The notes beneath the pieces were generated by a model. The model searched no databases. It was given only the letters and a program-made list of their open reading frames with translations, and was not told the DNA's origin. 44,100 bases of DNA from an uncultured Collinsella sp. (GTDB lineage Bacteria > Actinomycetota > Coriobacteriia > Coriobacteriales > Coriobacteriaceae): the NCBI GenBank assembly GCA_900540945.1, contig UQHQ01000016.1, forward strand, positions 1 to 44,100, given 5' to 3'. The position numbers were made by a program, and so were the translations under genes. Below are positions 24,570 through 34,264 of this stretch, piece by piece. Numbering within the stretch: position 1 is the first letter of the stretch; each line of letters starts with the position of its first letter.

Positions 24570-26522
24570 ATGGCAGCCGTCGATTCCACAAAGAAAAAGA
24601 AGAAGCGCAAGAAGAAAGAGTCCCTTGAGCATAAGCGCAACCGTATCCTGGTAGCGCTAGGCATTTTTGCGGTGGTGTACGCCCTCGACGAGCTCGGTAC
24701 CCTTACCGCCGCATTCGGCACCCCGGGTGACATCTACGCCAGCTTCGTGCTGTTCCTGGTGCCGTTCCTAATTGCCGGCTACGACGTGCTCCAAAAGGCA
24801 TACAACAACATCCGCCGCGGCAAGGCCTTCGACGAGAGCTTCCTCATGGCCGTCGCGACCATCGGCGCGTTTGCCATGGTGCTCTTCCCCGATACCGACC
24901 CGCACATGGCCGAAGGCGCCGCCGTCATGCTGTTCTACCAGGTCGGCGAGCTGTTTCAGGCGTACGCCGTGGGCAAGAGCCGCAAGTCGATCAGTGCCAT
25001 GATGGACATCGCGCCCGACTACGCTAACGTCGAGCAGCCCGACGGCACACTCGAGCAGGTCTTCCCCGATGACATCGCCGTCGGCACCGTGATCGTGGTC
25101 AAGCCCGGTGAGCGCGTGCCTATCGACGGCGTCATCGTCGAGGGCGAGACACAGCTCGATACCGCCGCCCTTACCGGAGAGTCGGTCCCCCGCCCGGCCA
25201 AAACTGGAGACGATATCATCAGCGGCTGCATCAACATGACGGGTCTCCTCCACGTGCGCACCACCAAGCCCTTTGGCGAGTCCACCGTCGCGCGCGTCCT
25301 GGAGCTCGTAGAAAACGCTAGTGAGAAGAAGGCACGCACCGAGAACTTCATCACGCGCTTCGCCCGCGTCTACACGCCCGCTGTCACCGGCGCGGCCGCG
25401 GTACTCGCGCTCGGCGGTGGCTTGGTCACCGGCGCCTGGTCCGACTGGATCCTGCGCGGCCTGACCTTCCTCGTCGTCAGTTGCCCATGCGCGCTCGTGA
25501 TCAGCGTGCCGCTCAGCTTTTTTGGCGGCATCGGTGGCGCATCCAAGCTGGGCGTCCTCATCAAGGGCTCTAACTACCTCGAGACGCTCGCGGATGTGGA
25601 CACCGTCGTCTTTGACAAGACCGGCACGCTCACCAACGGCACGTTTTCGGTCGTGGCGGTACACCCCGAGGCAGGCTATACCGAGCAGTCGCTGCTCGAA
25701 GTCGCGGCCCTTGCCGAGTCATTCTCCGACCATCCCATCGCGCAGTCGGTACGCACCGCCTTCCAGGGCGAGCTCGATCCCAAACGCGTAAGCGACTCCA
25801 CCAATGACGCGGGCCATGGCGTGACGGCGATTATCGACGGCAAGCGCGTCATCGTCGGCAATGCCAAGATGCTTGCTGTGGCCGGTATCGAAGCGCCCAA
25901 TTGCGAGATCGTCGGCACCATCCTCCACGTGCTGGTCGATGATACGTACGCCGGCCACATCGTAATTGCCGACACCATAAAGACCGATGCCGAGCAAACG
26001 ATTCGCGACCTGCACGCCGCCGGCGTCAAGCGCACCGTCATGCTCACGGGCGACCGTGAGGAGGTTGCGGCGTCTGTAGCCAAGCAACTCGGTCTCGACG
26101 AGTTCCACGCGCAGCTGTTACCGGGTGATAAGGTCGAGCGTGTCGAGGCGCTGCTTGCAGCAGAATCGGGCAAGGGCAAGCTCGCCTTTGTAGGCGACGG
26201 CATCAACGATGCGCCCGTGCTCACCCGTGCAGACGTTGGCATTGCCATGGGCGCCATGGGTTCCGACGCCGCAATTGAGGCCGCCGACGTGGTGCTGATG
26301 GACGACAAGCCTTCCAACATCTCCCGCGCGATCCGCGTGGCGCGCAAGACCATGACGATTGTTTGGCAGAACATCATCTTTGCGCTGGGCATTAAGCTGC
26401 TGATTCTAGTGCTGGCAGCACTCGGCATTGCCAACATGTGGCTTGCTGTGTTCGGCGACGTAGGCGTGGCGATCATCGCCATCCTGAACGCCATGCGCGC
26501 GATGGGTGTCAAGAACCTGTAG
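24570..26522 (+). CDS. cadA: heavy-metal P1B-type ATPase (Zn/Cd/Pb exporter type)
   Basis: A 650-residue P-type ATPase that pumps soft or transition metals out of the cytosol. Motifs: actuator TGES at 202-205, the membrane metal site SCPCALV (CPC at 305-307), phosphorylation loop DKTGTLT at 349-355, His-Pro pair SDHPIAQS at 388-389, and the hinge GDGINDAPVL. CPC with the SCPCALVIS context is characteristic of the Zn/Cd/Pb group. Instead of HMA domains, the N-terminus carries a run of Lys/Arg residues (6-18); the HMA domain is supplied by the separate upstream protein. GGGAGG precedes the ATG. Regulated by ArsR-type operators; the symbol cadA is given by family, the metal is not proven. Confidence 0.93.
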   Translation: MAAVDSTKKKKKRKKKESLEHKRNRILVALGIFAVVYALDELGTLTAAFGTPGDIYASFVLFLVPFLIAGYDVLQKAYNNIRRGKAFDESFLMAVATIGAFAMVLFPDTDPHMAEGAAVMLFYQVGELFQAYAVGKSRKSISAMMDIAPDYANVEQPDGTLEQVFPDDIAVGTVIVVKPGERVPIDGVIVEGETQLDTAALTGESVPRPAKTGDDIISGCINMTGLLHVRTTKPFGESTVARVLELVENASEKKARTENFITRFARVYTPAVTGAAAVLALGGGLVTGAWSDWILRGLTFLVVSCPCALVISVPLSFFGGIGGASKLGVLIKGSNYLETLADVDTVVFDKTGTLTNGTFSVVAVHPEAGYTEQSLLEVAALAESFSDHPIAQSVRTAFQGELDPKRVSDSTNDAGHGVTAIIDGKRVIVGNAKMLAVAGIEAPNCEIVGTILHVLVDDTYAGHIVIADTIKTDAEQTIRDLHAAGVKRTVMLTGDREEVAASVAKQLGLDEFHAQLLPGDKVERVEALLAAESGKGKLAFVGDGINDAPVLTRADVGIAMGAMGSDAAIEAADVVLMDDKPSNISRAIRVARKTMTIVWQNIIFALGIKLLILVLAALGIANMWLAVFGDVGVAIIAILNAMRAMGVKNL

Positions 26523-26546
26523 CGTTCGTGGGCTGTCCGGCCGGGA

Positions 26547-26657
26547 CCGGGCTTGGTTTTGAAAACGTCCTCGCGCATGAGGCCCGTCTTTCCTGCTCCT
26601 GCGGAGCAACGGAAAGACGGGCCTCGCGCTGCGGAGTGTTTTCAAAACCAAGCCCGG
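26547..26657. repeat. nested 111-bp palindrome
   Basis: Outer arms of 20 bp (26547-26566 and 26638-26657) enclose inner arms of 15 bp (GAGGCCCGTCTTTCC at 26579-26593 and its complement at 26611-26625), which enclose a small GCTCC/GGAGC hairpin. It follows the ATPase stop and could act as a terminator, but three nested exact palindromes exceed what termination needs. Confidence 0.8.
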
Positions 26658-26805
26658 CCCCGACCTGCGTTGACACAGCTGGCGGTTCTTGGGCATCGCT
26701 TGCTGGTGGGGTTCCTTGTCTGAGTTGGACTTAGTTGGTGGGACCACTCGTCTCGGTCGCTGTCCCGCACCGTTCCGGCGCGGGAGGCGCGCCGCTGCGG
26801 GAGTG

Positions 26806-27195
26806 CTAGTCGGTCATTGTTGGCGCCGAAGCACCGTCCCGCCCCAGCATCGATCTTAGCTTCTCAAAGCTTTCCTCGCTCAGGCAGTGCTCCATGTGGC
26901 AGCCCTCTTGCGACGCCACCTCGGCCGATACGCCTGCATCCTCCAAAAGCCCCACGAAAAAGCAGTGGCGCTCCCACATTTGGCGCGCGACCTCCAGACC
27001 GCGCTCTGTCAGATGAACATCTCGTTTGCCCATTTCGACATAGCCGTTGCTTTCCAGCGTCGCCATGGCCTTGGAAACGCTCGCCTTGGTTACACCGAGG
27101 TACTCCGCAACGTCGATCGAGCGCACGATGACCTGACGTTCCGACAGAACGTAGATTGATTCGAGATAGTCTTCTCCGGATTCACGTAGGGCCAT
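26806..27195 (-). CDS. DtxR/MntR-family metal-dependent regulator
   Basis: A 129-residue protein with the DtxR/MntR N-terminus (ESGEDYLESIYVLSE), the helix-turn-helix IDVAEYLGVTKASVSKAMATLE and the dimerisation/metal region LEVARQMWERHCFFVGLLED and EEGCHMEHCLSEE-like stretch with a Cys/His/Glu ligand set (C-H-M-E-H). Length fits the short MntR type without an SH3-like domain. It binds DNA when charged with Mn or Fe. The start at 27195 has AAAGGCGG. Its own upstream region carries three GTTAGCC/GGCTAAC half-sites. Probable targets within this window: the nitroreductase gene and perhaps the ArsP_2-like exporter gene (inference). Confidence 0.88.
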   Translation of the reverse strand: MALRESGEDYLESIYVLSERQVIVRSIDVAEYLGVTKASVSKAMATLESNGYVEMGKRDVHLTERGLEVARQMWERHCFFVGLLEDAGVSAEVASQEGCHMEHCLSEESFEKLRSMLGRDGASAPTMTD

Positions 27196-27220
27196 GGGCC
27201 GCCTTTCGCGATGATTGCTA

Positions 27221-27302
27221 GTTAGCCTTTGGATACTTTCCACGGCTAACTTTACCGCAAAAGTTGCCCATGTCTTACTACTTTGTCTAAAAGTTAGCCG
27301 TG
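27221..27302. promoter_or_regulatory. GTTAGCC half-site cluster upstream of the DtxR-type gene
   Basis: CACGGCTAACTTT (27241-27253) and its exact complement (27290-27302) form a 13-bp inverted repeat with a 36-bp spacer; another GTTAGCC is at 27221-27227. The spacing of TTAGCC and GGCTAA half-sites fits a metalloregulator operator, probably autoregulatory. Confidence 0.5.
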
Positions 27303-27332
27303 TTTCACAAAACGTGCGGGACGAAAACAAAA

Positions 27333-27361
27333 TGGGGACGCCCCGCAAGGAGTGTCCCCAG
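27333..27361 (-). terminator. terminator of the HAD gene, GGGACGCTCC-type
   Basis: On the minus strand GGGGAC...GTCCCC encloses a GC-rich loop and is followed by ATTTTGTTTT. The AAGGAGTGTCCCCA arm is shared with the repeat at 5146-5188. Confidence 0.65.
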
Positions 27362-27382
27362 GCGCCGGGTGCCGCCCCGCAG

Positions 27383-28153
27383 TTACATCAATCCAAAGTG
27401 CTTCGCGGCGTTGCAGATGCCATCGTCGTCCACGGCTGTCGTCACATAGGTCGCCGCAGCTTTCACCGTGTCCTGCGCGTTGCCCATGGCCACACTTGTG
27501 CCCACGGCCGAGAACATCGACAGGTCGTTCTCGCCGTCGCCAAAGGCAATCGCCTCGCTCGCGTCGATGCCCAGGCGCTCCAGCGTCGCCGCCACGCCCA
27601 GGTCCTTGCCGCCGTTGGCCGGAATAATGTCGCAGAACAGATCGCACCAGCGCGTGGTGAGCGAATGCGACACGGCATCGGTCACGATATGCTCGTCGGC
27701 CGGATCAACGAAGGCGCAAAACTGGTAGACCGGTGCATCAAAGGCGTGCTCAAACGGCTCCTCGTGGTAGACGATTCCCGCGTTGCTGCCAGCCGTCACC
27801 ACGCGCTCGGACAGGCGGTTCACAAACGAGTCCTCGCCCTGCATGCACAGCGAGTCGTAGCGCCCCTGCGCCACCTGGTCCACAATCACCGCGACGTCGT
27901 CCGAATCGATCGGGCAGCTGCGGTAAACCCCCTCGGCATCAAAGCAGTGCTGGCCCGAAAGCGTAATGTACGCATCCCAGCCCAGGTCGAACAGCCAGTC
28001 CGGCATCTGGTAGGTCGGACGGCCCGTGGCGATCACGCACGCAATCCCCTGCTCGTGAAAGCTGTCGAGCACCTGCTGCGCCGACGCCGGAATCCGGTGG
28101 GTCTTAAAGCTCAGCAGCGTGCCGTCGATATCGAAAAACGCGGCTTTGATCAT
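27383..28153 (-). CDS. Cof-type HAD phosphatase
   Basis: A 256-residue HAD-superfamily IIB (Cof/YidA-like) phosphatase. Motif I is FFDIDGTLLS (nucleophile Asp at 8), motif II is VIATGRPTYQ, and motif IV is IAFGDGENDLSMF; the lysine of motif III is in ANGGKDLGVA. The large cap between residues 80 and 185 fits the C2 type. It dephosphorylates sugar phosphates, flavin precursors or similar compounds; the substrate is unknown. It starts six bases after the stop of the ABC-F gene, so both are probably one transcript. Confidence 0.9.
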   Translation of the reverse strand: MIKAAFFDIDGTLLSFKTHRIPASAQQVLDSFHEQGIACVIATGRPTYQMPDWLFDLGWDAYITLSGQHCFDAEGVYRSCPIDSDDVAVIVDQVAQGRYDSLCMQGEDSFVNRLSERVVTAGSNAGIVYHEEPFEHAFDAPVYQFCAFVDPADEHIVTDAVSHSLTTRWCDLFCDIIPANGGKDLGVAATLERLGIDASEAIAFGDGENDLSMFSAVGTSVAMGNAQDTVKAAATYVTTAVDDDGICNAAKHFGLM

Positions 28154-28159
28154 TCTCGC

Positions 28160-30019
28160 CTACTCCTCGCCCTCGAGCTTTTCGCTCGCCTCGAGCCACG
28201 CCATCTCCAGCTCGTCCATGGCGGCGTGAGCCTCGTCAATCTTTGCCTGCTGCTCGCCGAGCGCCGTGTAGTTGGTGGGGTCAACCTGGGCCATCGCGGC
28301 CTCGGCCTCCTCCACGCGGGCGCGCTGCGTCTCCATCTTGCGCTCGAGCGAGCTCACCTCGCGGCGGAGCTTCTGGCGCTCGGCGTTGGAAAGGCCATTG
28401 GGCTGGCCGCTCGACTTGGGTTTTTCGGCCGCAGCCGCCGCAGCACCGGTGTCGAACGTGCCGGTCTTGGCGCTCGGTGCGCCCACGGGCTCGCCCTCGG
28501 CGGTAGCGTTGCACAGACGCAGGTACTGGTCGACGCCGCCGGGCATATGCGTCAGGTGGCCGTCAAGCAGCGCCCACTGCTGGTCGGTCACGCGCTCCAT
28601 CAAGAAGCGGTCGTGCGTCACCAGAATCAACGTGCCCGGCCAGCCGTCGAGCAGGTCCTCGACAATCGCCAGCATGTCGGTATCCAGGTCGTTGCCGGGC
28701 TCGTCCAGGATGAGCACGTTGGGCTCGTCCAGGATTGTCAGCAGCAGCGACAGGCGACGGCGCTGACCGCCCGAAAGATCGCCGATACGACTCCAGAGCT
28801 GCTGCGTCGTAAAGCCCAGACGCTCGCAGAGCTTCTCGGGTGAAGTCTCCTTGCCGTCGATGACGTAGTACTTCTTATAGTTGCTGAGCACCTCGCGGAT
28901 CGTGTCGCCCATGTAGGGCTCGAGCTCCTCGAGCTGCTGCGACAGCACGCCAAAGTGCACTGTCTGGCCAATCTTCACGCGGCCGTGTGTGGGTTCAATC
29001 TTGCCCTGGATCACGTCGAGCAGCGTCGACTTACCGGCGCCGTTCTCGCCCAAAAGACCATAGCGGTCGCCCGCACCAATGAGCCAGGTCACATCGGTGA
29101 GCACCTGCTTGGGCGCGCCGTCGGTATCGGCATAGCCGGCATCCACGTCGACCACATCGATAACCTGCTTGCCCAAGCGGCTCACGGCCAGGCGCTTGAG
29201 CTCCAACTCGTCACGCACGGGCGGCACGTCGGCGATGAGCTCGCGGGCGGCATCCACGCGAAACTTGGGCTTGGTGGAGCGCGCCTGGGCGCCGCGGCTC
29301 AGCCACGCGAGCTCCTTGCGCGCCATGTTGCGACGGCGCTCCTCGGTGACGGCGGCCATACGGTCGCGCTCTACGCGCTGCAGGATGTATGCCGAATAGC
29401 CGCCCTCGAAGGGATCGACCTGGCCGTCGTGGACCTCCCACATGCTGGTGCAGACCTCGTCCAAGAACCAGCGGTCGTGCGTGACCACGAGCATCGCGCC
29501 CTGGCCGCGCTGCCAGCGGGCCTTTAAGTGACGCGCGAGCCAGTTGATGGTGCGCATATCCAGGTGGTTGGTGGGCTCGTCGAGCATGAGCACGTCGTAA
29601 TCGCCGATCAGCAAGCGCGCGAGGTCCACGCGACGGCGCTGACCGCCCGAAAGCTCGCCCACCGTGCCCTCCCAGGGCACATCGCTAATAAGACCGGCGA
29701 GAATCTGGCGCGTGCGGAGGCTCGACGCCCACTCGTACTCGGGGGCGTCGCCCACAACGGCATGATGCACGGTATCAGTATCGACCAGGTTGTCCTTTTG
29801 GCCGAGCAGACCGATCGTCGTGCCGCGGCGGTGCGTCACGCGTCCGTCATCGGGCTCCAGCGTGCCGGCGAGCACGCTCAGCAGCGTCGACTTGCCGTCG
29901 CCGTTTTTACCGACAATACCAATGCGGTCGCCCTCGCCCACGCCGAGCGTCACGCTATCGAAAATATGCTTGGTGGGAAACTCTAGGCTGACGGAATCGC
30001 ATCCCAAAAGAATCGCCAT
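28160..30019 (-). CDS. ABC-F family ATPase
   Basis: A 619-residue soluble protein with two ATPase cassettes and no membrane segments. First cassette: Walker A GKNGDGKST (near 38), signature ELSGGQRRRVDLA, Walker B VLMLDEPTNHLD. Second cassette: GENGAGKST, DLSGGQRRRLSLL, VLILDEPGNDLD. Between them is the interdomain linker (about 230-300). The C-terminal 80 residues (QKLRREVSSLERKMETQRARVEEAEAAMAQ region) form a coiled coil, the Uup-like arrangement. ABC-F proteins act on the ribosome in translation control or antibiotic protection; Uup-like members also affect DNA events. The start at 30019 has AAGGAG. Confidence 0.9.
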   Translation of the reverse strand: MAILLGCDSVSLEFPTKHIFDSVTLGVGEGDRIGIVGKNGDGKSTLLSVLAGTLEPDDGRVTHRRGTTIGLLGQKDNLVDTDTVHHAVVGDAPEYEWASSLRTRQILAGLISDVPWEGTVGELSGGQRRRVDLARLLIGDYDVLMLDEPTNHLDMRTINWLARHLKARWQRGQGAMLVVTHDRWFLDEVCTSMWEVHDGQVDPFEGGYSAYILQRVERDRMAAVTEERRRNMARKELAWLSRGAQARSTKPKFRVDAARELIADVPPVRDELELKRLAVSRLGKQVIDVVDVDAGYADTDGAPKQVLTDVTWLIGAGDRYGLLGENGAGKSTLLDVIQGKIEPTHGRVKIGQTVHFGVLSQQLEELEPYMGDTIREVLSNYKKYYVIDGKETSPEKLCERLGFTTQQLWSRIGDLSGGQRRRLSLLLTILDEPNVLILDEPGNDLDTDMLAIVEDLLDGWPGTLILVTHDRFLMERVTDQQWALLDGHLTHMPGGVDQYLRLCNATAEGEPVGAPSAKTGTFDTGAAAAAAEKPKSSGQPNGLSNAERQKLRREVSSLERKMETQRARVEEAEAAMAQVDPTNYTALGEQQAKIDEAHAAMDELEMAWLEASEKLEGEE

Positions 30020-30077
30020 ATGCCCTGCTCCTTCGTAGAAATTCAACGTTGTCCATGATAGCAGCGAGCCCCACCCC

Positions 30078-30114
30078 AAACCACCACGAAGGCGCCTGTC
30101 CCCTTTGTGGTGGT
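30078..30114. repeat. GGGGACAGGCACC palindromic repeat, copy 5 (inverted)
   Basis: AAACCACCACGAAGG, GCGCCTGTCCCC core, then TTTGTGGTGGT. It has the core orientation of copy 3. It lies upstream of the ABC-F gene. Confidence 0.85.
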
Positions 30115-30134
30115 CGTTTCGGTCGCAGAGCAAA

Positions 30135-30168
30135 AGGCGGGCCATCTCCCAAAAGAGATGACCCGCCT
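30135..30168 (-). terminator. intrinsic terminator of the pst operon
   Basis: On the minus strand AGGCGGGTCATCTC and GAGATGGCCCGCCT pair with one G-U around a TTTTGG loop and are followed by TTTTG. It lies 55 bp after the pstB stop. Confidence 0.85.
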
Positions 30169-30223
30169 CTCCAATCAGTCCCGTGGCAACCGTGGCCGCC
30201 GCGGGCCTCAAGCATGTCCCGGA

Positions 30224-31092
<869 letters not shown>

Positions 31093-31096
<4 letters not shown>

Positions 31097-32019
31097 TCGG
31101 CCGTCATCTTCCTTGCCAGTTGTTTGCCCACGATACGGGCGACTACGTTAAACAGCAGCACGCAAATCATCAGCAGCGCCGCGGTGCCCCAAACGATCTG
31201 CTGGGCCTCGGGGCTGCCCTCGCCATAGATCTTGTAGATGTGCACGGCGAGCGACTCACCGGGGCGGAACACGTTCCAGGCGCAGGTGGGGCTCGACAGG
31301 TTAAAGCTCAAGAAGTTCAGACGCACCGGCGAGCTCATGCCTGAGGTAAAGAGCAGTGCCGCGGCCTCGCCAAACACGCGGCCGGCCGAAAGCACGATGC
31401 CGGTCACGATAGCGGGCATGGCCTCGGGGATCAGGATGTGCAGCGTGGCCTCCCAGCGGGTGAGGCCCATGGCCAGGCACGCATCGCGCTGGGCCTGCGG
31501 CACGTCCTCGAGCGCCTGCTGGATCACGCGCACCAGGATGGGGATATTGAACATGGTGAGCGCGACGGCGCCGGAGATGATGGAGTACTTCCAGCCCAGC
31601 TGCACCGAGAACGCCAGAAAGCCGAACATGCCGACGACGATGGACGGCAGCGAGGACAGCGTCTCGATGGCGGTGGAGGCGATGTCGCGGATGGGTCCGT
31701 CGGGTGAGTACTCGACCAGGAAGACCGCGCCACCCAAGCTGATGGGCACCGAGATGACTAGGGTGATCAGCAACAGATAGAACGAGTCGAACAGTTGGTA
31801 GAGCACGCCGCCCTGGGTTCCGTTGGCGCGCGCGGGCTGCGTGAGAAATCCTGGCTGAAACAGCGTCGAGATGCCCTCGAACAGAATATAGGCCACCATG
31901 GAGACGACGATGAGCATGACGATGGCGACGATTGCCGTCAGCACGCCCGTGGCGATGCGGTCCTGCTTTTGGACACGCCCGAGTCTCGCCTCGTCGATAT
32001 GGATGCGCGTGCTAGCCAC
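31093..32019 (-). CDS. pstA: phosphate ABC transporter permease PstA
   Basis: A 308-residue inner-membrane permease with about six transmembrane helices. The binding-protein-dependent transport loop (AMGLTRWEATLHILIPEAMPAI) and the segment PSIVVGMFGFLAF match PstA. It pairs with PstC to form the phosphate channel and binds PstB. Overlaps pstC by 8 bp at its start and pstB by 4 bp at its end, so translation is coupled. Confidence 0.95.
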
Positions 32020-32920
32020 GAGCCTTCGCCCCCTTGCGGCCGATAAGGTGGATGATCAGGATGAAGATGAGGCTCATGCCCATCAGCAGCAGACCGAGCG
32101 CCCACAGAACATCGTCCTGGGCCGAGCCCTCGGCATAGACCGCCATGGACGTGGTGAGCGTGGTGGTGATGGTGGACGCCGGCGACAGGAGCGACGTCGG
32201 CATGGCCTCGATACCGCCGATAACCATGCGCACGGCGAGCGTTTCGCCAAAGGCGCGGGTCATGCCAAGGATGACCGCGGTCATGAGCGACGGCATGGCG
32301 GATTTGAGCACCACGTGCCAGATGGTCTGCCAGCGGGTGTAGCCCAGCGCGAGCGAGCCCTGACGGTAGCTATCGGGCACGGCGCGCAGGCCATCGACCG
32401 AAAGGGTGGTCATGGTCGGCAGGATCATGACGGCTAGCACGATGGCGCCGGGCAGGATGCCCAGGCCCGTACTCACGTGGAAAACGGACTTCATAAGTCC
32501 GACGACCACGTGAAAGCCAATCAGTCCAAAGACGACCGAGGGAATGCCGGTCAAAAGCTCAATAAGCGGCTGAAAGACCTTGGAACCAAATTTGGGTTGG
32601 ATCTCGACCGCAAAGATGGCGGAGCCGATGGCGATGGGCAGCGCGATGAGCGTGGAGAGCACCATGACCGCAAACGAGGTGACGATCAGGGGCAGGGCGC
32701 CGGTATAGGGCAGACCGTTTTCGGCTGTGTTGGCCAGGTCCCACTTGGTGCCGGCGAAGAACTCGACAACCGAAACGCCATCCTTGAGAAAAGCCGAGAG
32801 GCCCTTTTGGGCGACCATGAAGATAAGCGCGGCAACGACAAGCGTCACGAGCGCTACGCACGCGCCCGTGACGCCCAGGCCCACGTTCTCAAGGTCGCGC
32901 TTTGGCAGCTGTTTTGCCAT
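32012..32920 (-). CDS. pstC: phosphate ABC transporter permease PstC
   Basis: A 302-residue permease with about six transmembrane helices. The cytoplasmic loop ALGYTRWQTIWHVVLKSAMPSL couples to PstB; PSVVFGLIGFHVVVGL and TRAFGETLAVRMVIG are typical of PstC. It starts 25 bp after the pstS stop with GGAAAGG upstream. Confidence 0.95.
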   Translation of the reverse strand: MAKQLPKRDLENVGLGVTGACVALVTLVVAALIFMVAQKGLSAFLKDGVSVVEFFAGTKWDLANTAENGLPYTGALPLIVTSFAVMVLSTLIALPIAIGSAIFAVEIQPKFGSKVFQPLIELLTGIPSVVFGLIGFHVVVGLMKSVFHVSTGLGILPGAIVLAVMILPTMTTLSVDGLRAVPDSYRQGSLALGYTRWQTIWHVVLKSAMPSLMTAVILGMTRAFGETLAVRMVIGGIEAMPTSLLSPASTITTTLTTSMAVYAEGSAQDDVLWALGLLLMGMSLIFILIIHLIGRKGAKARG

Positions 32921-32945
32921 TGCAAACCTTTCCGGGGGCGATTAC

Positions 32946-33887
32946 TTATTTAGCAGAGACCTTGCCGCTGGCGTCCTTGACGACCTTCATGGCAGAGACG
33001 GGGATAAAGCCCTGCTCCTCGACGAGCTTGCCCTGGACGTCGTCGGAAAGCATGAACTCCAGGAAGGCCGTGGTGGCCTCGTCGGCGTCCTTGGAGCAGT
33101 ACATGTGCTCGGTAGCCCAGATCTTGAAGGAGTCGTCGGTGACGTTTGCGCTCTTGGGCTCGACGCCCTCGACCTTGATGGCGTTGAACTTGGAGTCATC
33201 GAAGTGCGAGAAGTCGAGGTAGGAGATGGCGTTATCGGTGCTGCCCATCTGAGTCTGGACGTCGCCGGACTTGTCGAGCTCGGCGTCGCCCTTAAAGTCG
33301 ACGGCCTCGTCACCAAAGACGGCGGCCTCGAAGGTGGCGCGGGTACCGGAGCCGGCCTTGCGGTTGAGGACGACGATGGTGGCGTCGTCACCGCCGACCT
33401 CGTTCCAGTTGGTAATCTGGCCGGAGAAGATGCCCTTGAGCTGCTCGAGGGACAGGTCGTCGACCGTCACGTTCTTGGAGACGACGGGACCCATGCCCAC
33501 AACGGCGACCTCGTGGTCGACGAGGTTCTTGACCTGGTCGGCCTCGAGCTTGGTCTCGGCGAAGACGTCGGAGTTACCGATGGTGACGGTGCCGGCGGCG
33601 ACAGCGGTCAGGCCCTTGCCCGAACCGTTGCCCGAGCCGGAGACGGAGACATCGGGGTTGGCGTCCATGAACTTCTCGGCAGCGGCCTCGACGAGAGCTT
33701 GGAACGAGGAGGCGCCGTCGTAGGTCACCTCGCCGGCGACGGACTCGGCAGCGGCAGCGGCGCTGCCCTTGTCGGCGGCGTCGGATGCGCCTGCGCCGCC
33801 GCAACCAACGAGACCGAGACCGACGATACTGGCAAGACCACCAGCGAGGCCGAGGAACTGACGACGAGAATAAGCCTGATCGAGCAT
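32946..33887 (-). CDS. pstS: phosphate-binding lipoprotein PstS
   Basis: A 313-residue extracytoplasmic phosphate receptor. The N-terminus SRRQFLGLAGGLASIVGLGLV followed by GCGG combines a twin-arginine-like start with a lipobox (cleavage before Cys at about 29), so the mature protein is membrane-anchored. The phosphate-binding core includes GSGNGSGKGL, IGNSDVFA and NRKAGSGTRATFE. The start at 33887 has AAAGGAAG close by. First gene of pstSCAB. Upstream at 34033-34049 are two 11-bp-spaced ACAAAC repeats that may be a PHO box. Confidence 0.94.
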   Translation of the reverse strand: MLDQAYSRRQFLGLAGGLASIVGLGLVGCGGAGASDAADKGSAAAAAESVAGEVTYDGASSFQALVEAAAEKFMDANPDVSVSGSGNGSGKGLTAVAAGTVTIGNSDVFAETKLEADQVKNLVDHEVAVVGMGPVVSKNVTVDDLSLEQLKGIFSGQITNWNEVGGDDATIVVLNRKAGSGTRATFEAAVFGDEAVDFKGDAELDKSGDVQTQMGSTDNAISYLDFSHFDDSKFNAIKVEGVEPKSANVTDDSFKIWATEHMYCSKDADEATTAFLEFMLSDDVQGKLVEEQGFIPVSAMKVVKDASGKVSAK

Positions 33888-34032
33888 GATCTTCCTTTCA
33901 TACATGCGACTCGCGGGCACCCCGCCCGCTTTGCTGTTTGGAAAGATACGGCCCCGACCGGGCAGCGCCCGCGCCAGCTGCGGTTTCTTACGGTCATCTG
34001 ATAGACCCTTACCGCAAGCGAGACTCGGCTTT

Positions 34033-34049
34033 ACAAACGAATAACAAAC
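34033..34049 (-). promoter_or_regulatory. candidate PHO-box-like direct repeat
   Basis: On the minus strand GTTTGT occurs twice with 11-bp spacing (GTTTGTTATTC then GTTTGTAAAG). Response regulators of the PhoB/PhoP type bind direct repeats with this spacing. It lies about 150 bp upstream of pstS. Confidence 0.35.
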
Positions 34050-34103
34050 CCGCCCCCAAGCATGACCCGCCTTTTACACCAGAGGAGCGTCCCCAAGTGG
34101 CGC

Positions 34104-34131
34104 AAAAAAGCCCGGGCCGAAGCACCGGGCT
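34104..34131 (-). terminator. intrinsic terminator of the dipeptidase gene
   Basis: On the minus strand AGCCCGG...CCGGGCT is followed by six T residues. It lies about 135 bp after the PepV-like gene stop, beyond the dispersed repeat at 34175-34260. Confidence 0.8.
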
Positions 34132-34174
34132 CGCAATATAGGTCTGTATCCAAGCAGGATATAGGGGTTTCCCA

Positions 34175-34260
34175 GGTGCCCGAGATTGCCCCGAAAGAGG
34201 AGCGCCGCGTACTTTGGTACGCAAGCGACGGTTTGAGGGGTAAGGTCGGGTGCCTGGGGA
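34175..34260. repeat. GAAAGAGGAGCG dispersed repeat, copy 2
   Basis: Shares CGAAAGAGGAGCG, a GTAC-centred hairpin and AGCGACGGTTTGAG with 6995-7080. It starts four bases after the minus-strand dipeptidase stop codon, the same 3'-end context as copy 1. Confidence 0.75.
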
Positions 34261-34264
34261 AGCC

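Noticed and set aside
27215..28843. 542-codon open frame opposite the HAD and ABC-F genes
   Set aside because: It overlaps two genes with unmistakable motifs on the other strand and shows no domain.
32727..34001. 424-codon open frame antisense to pstC/pstS
   Set aside because: Val/Gly/Asp-rich mirror of pstS; no binding site or domain.
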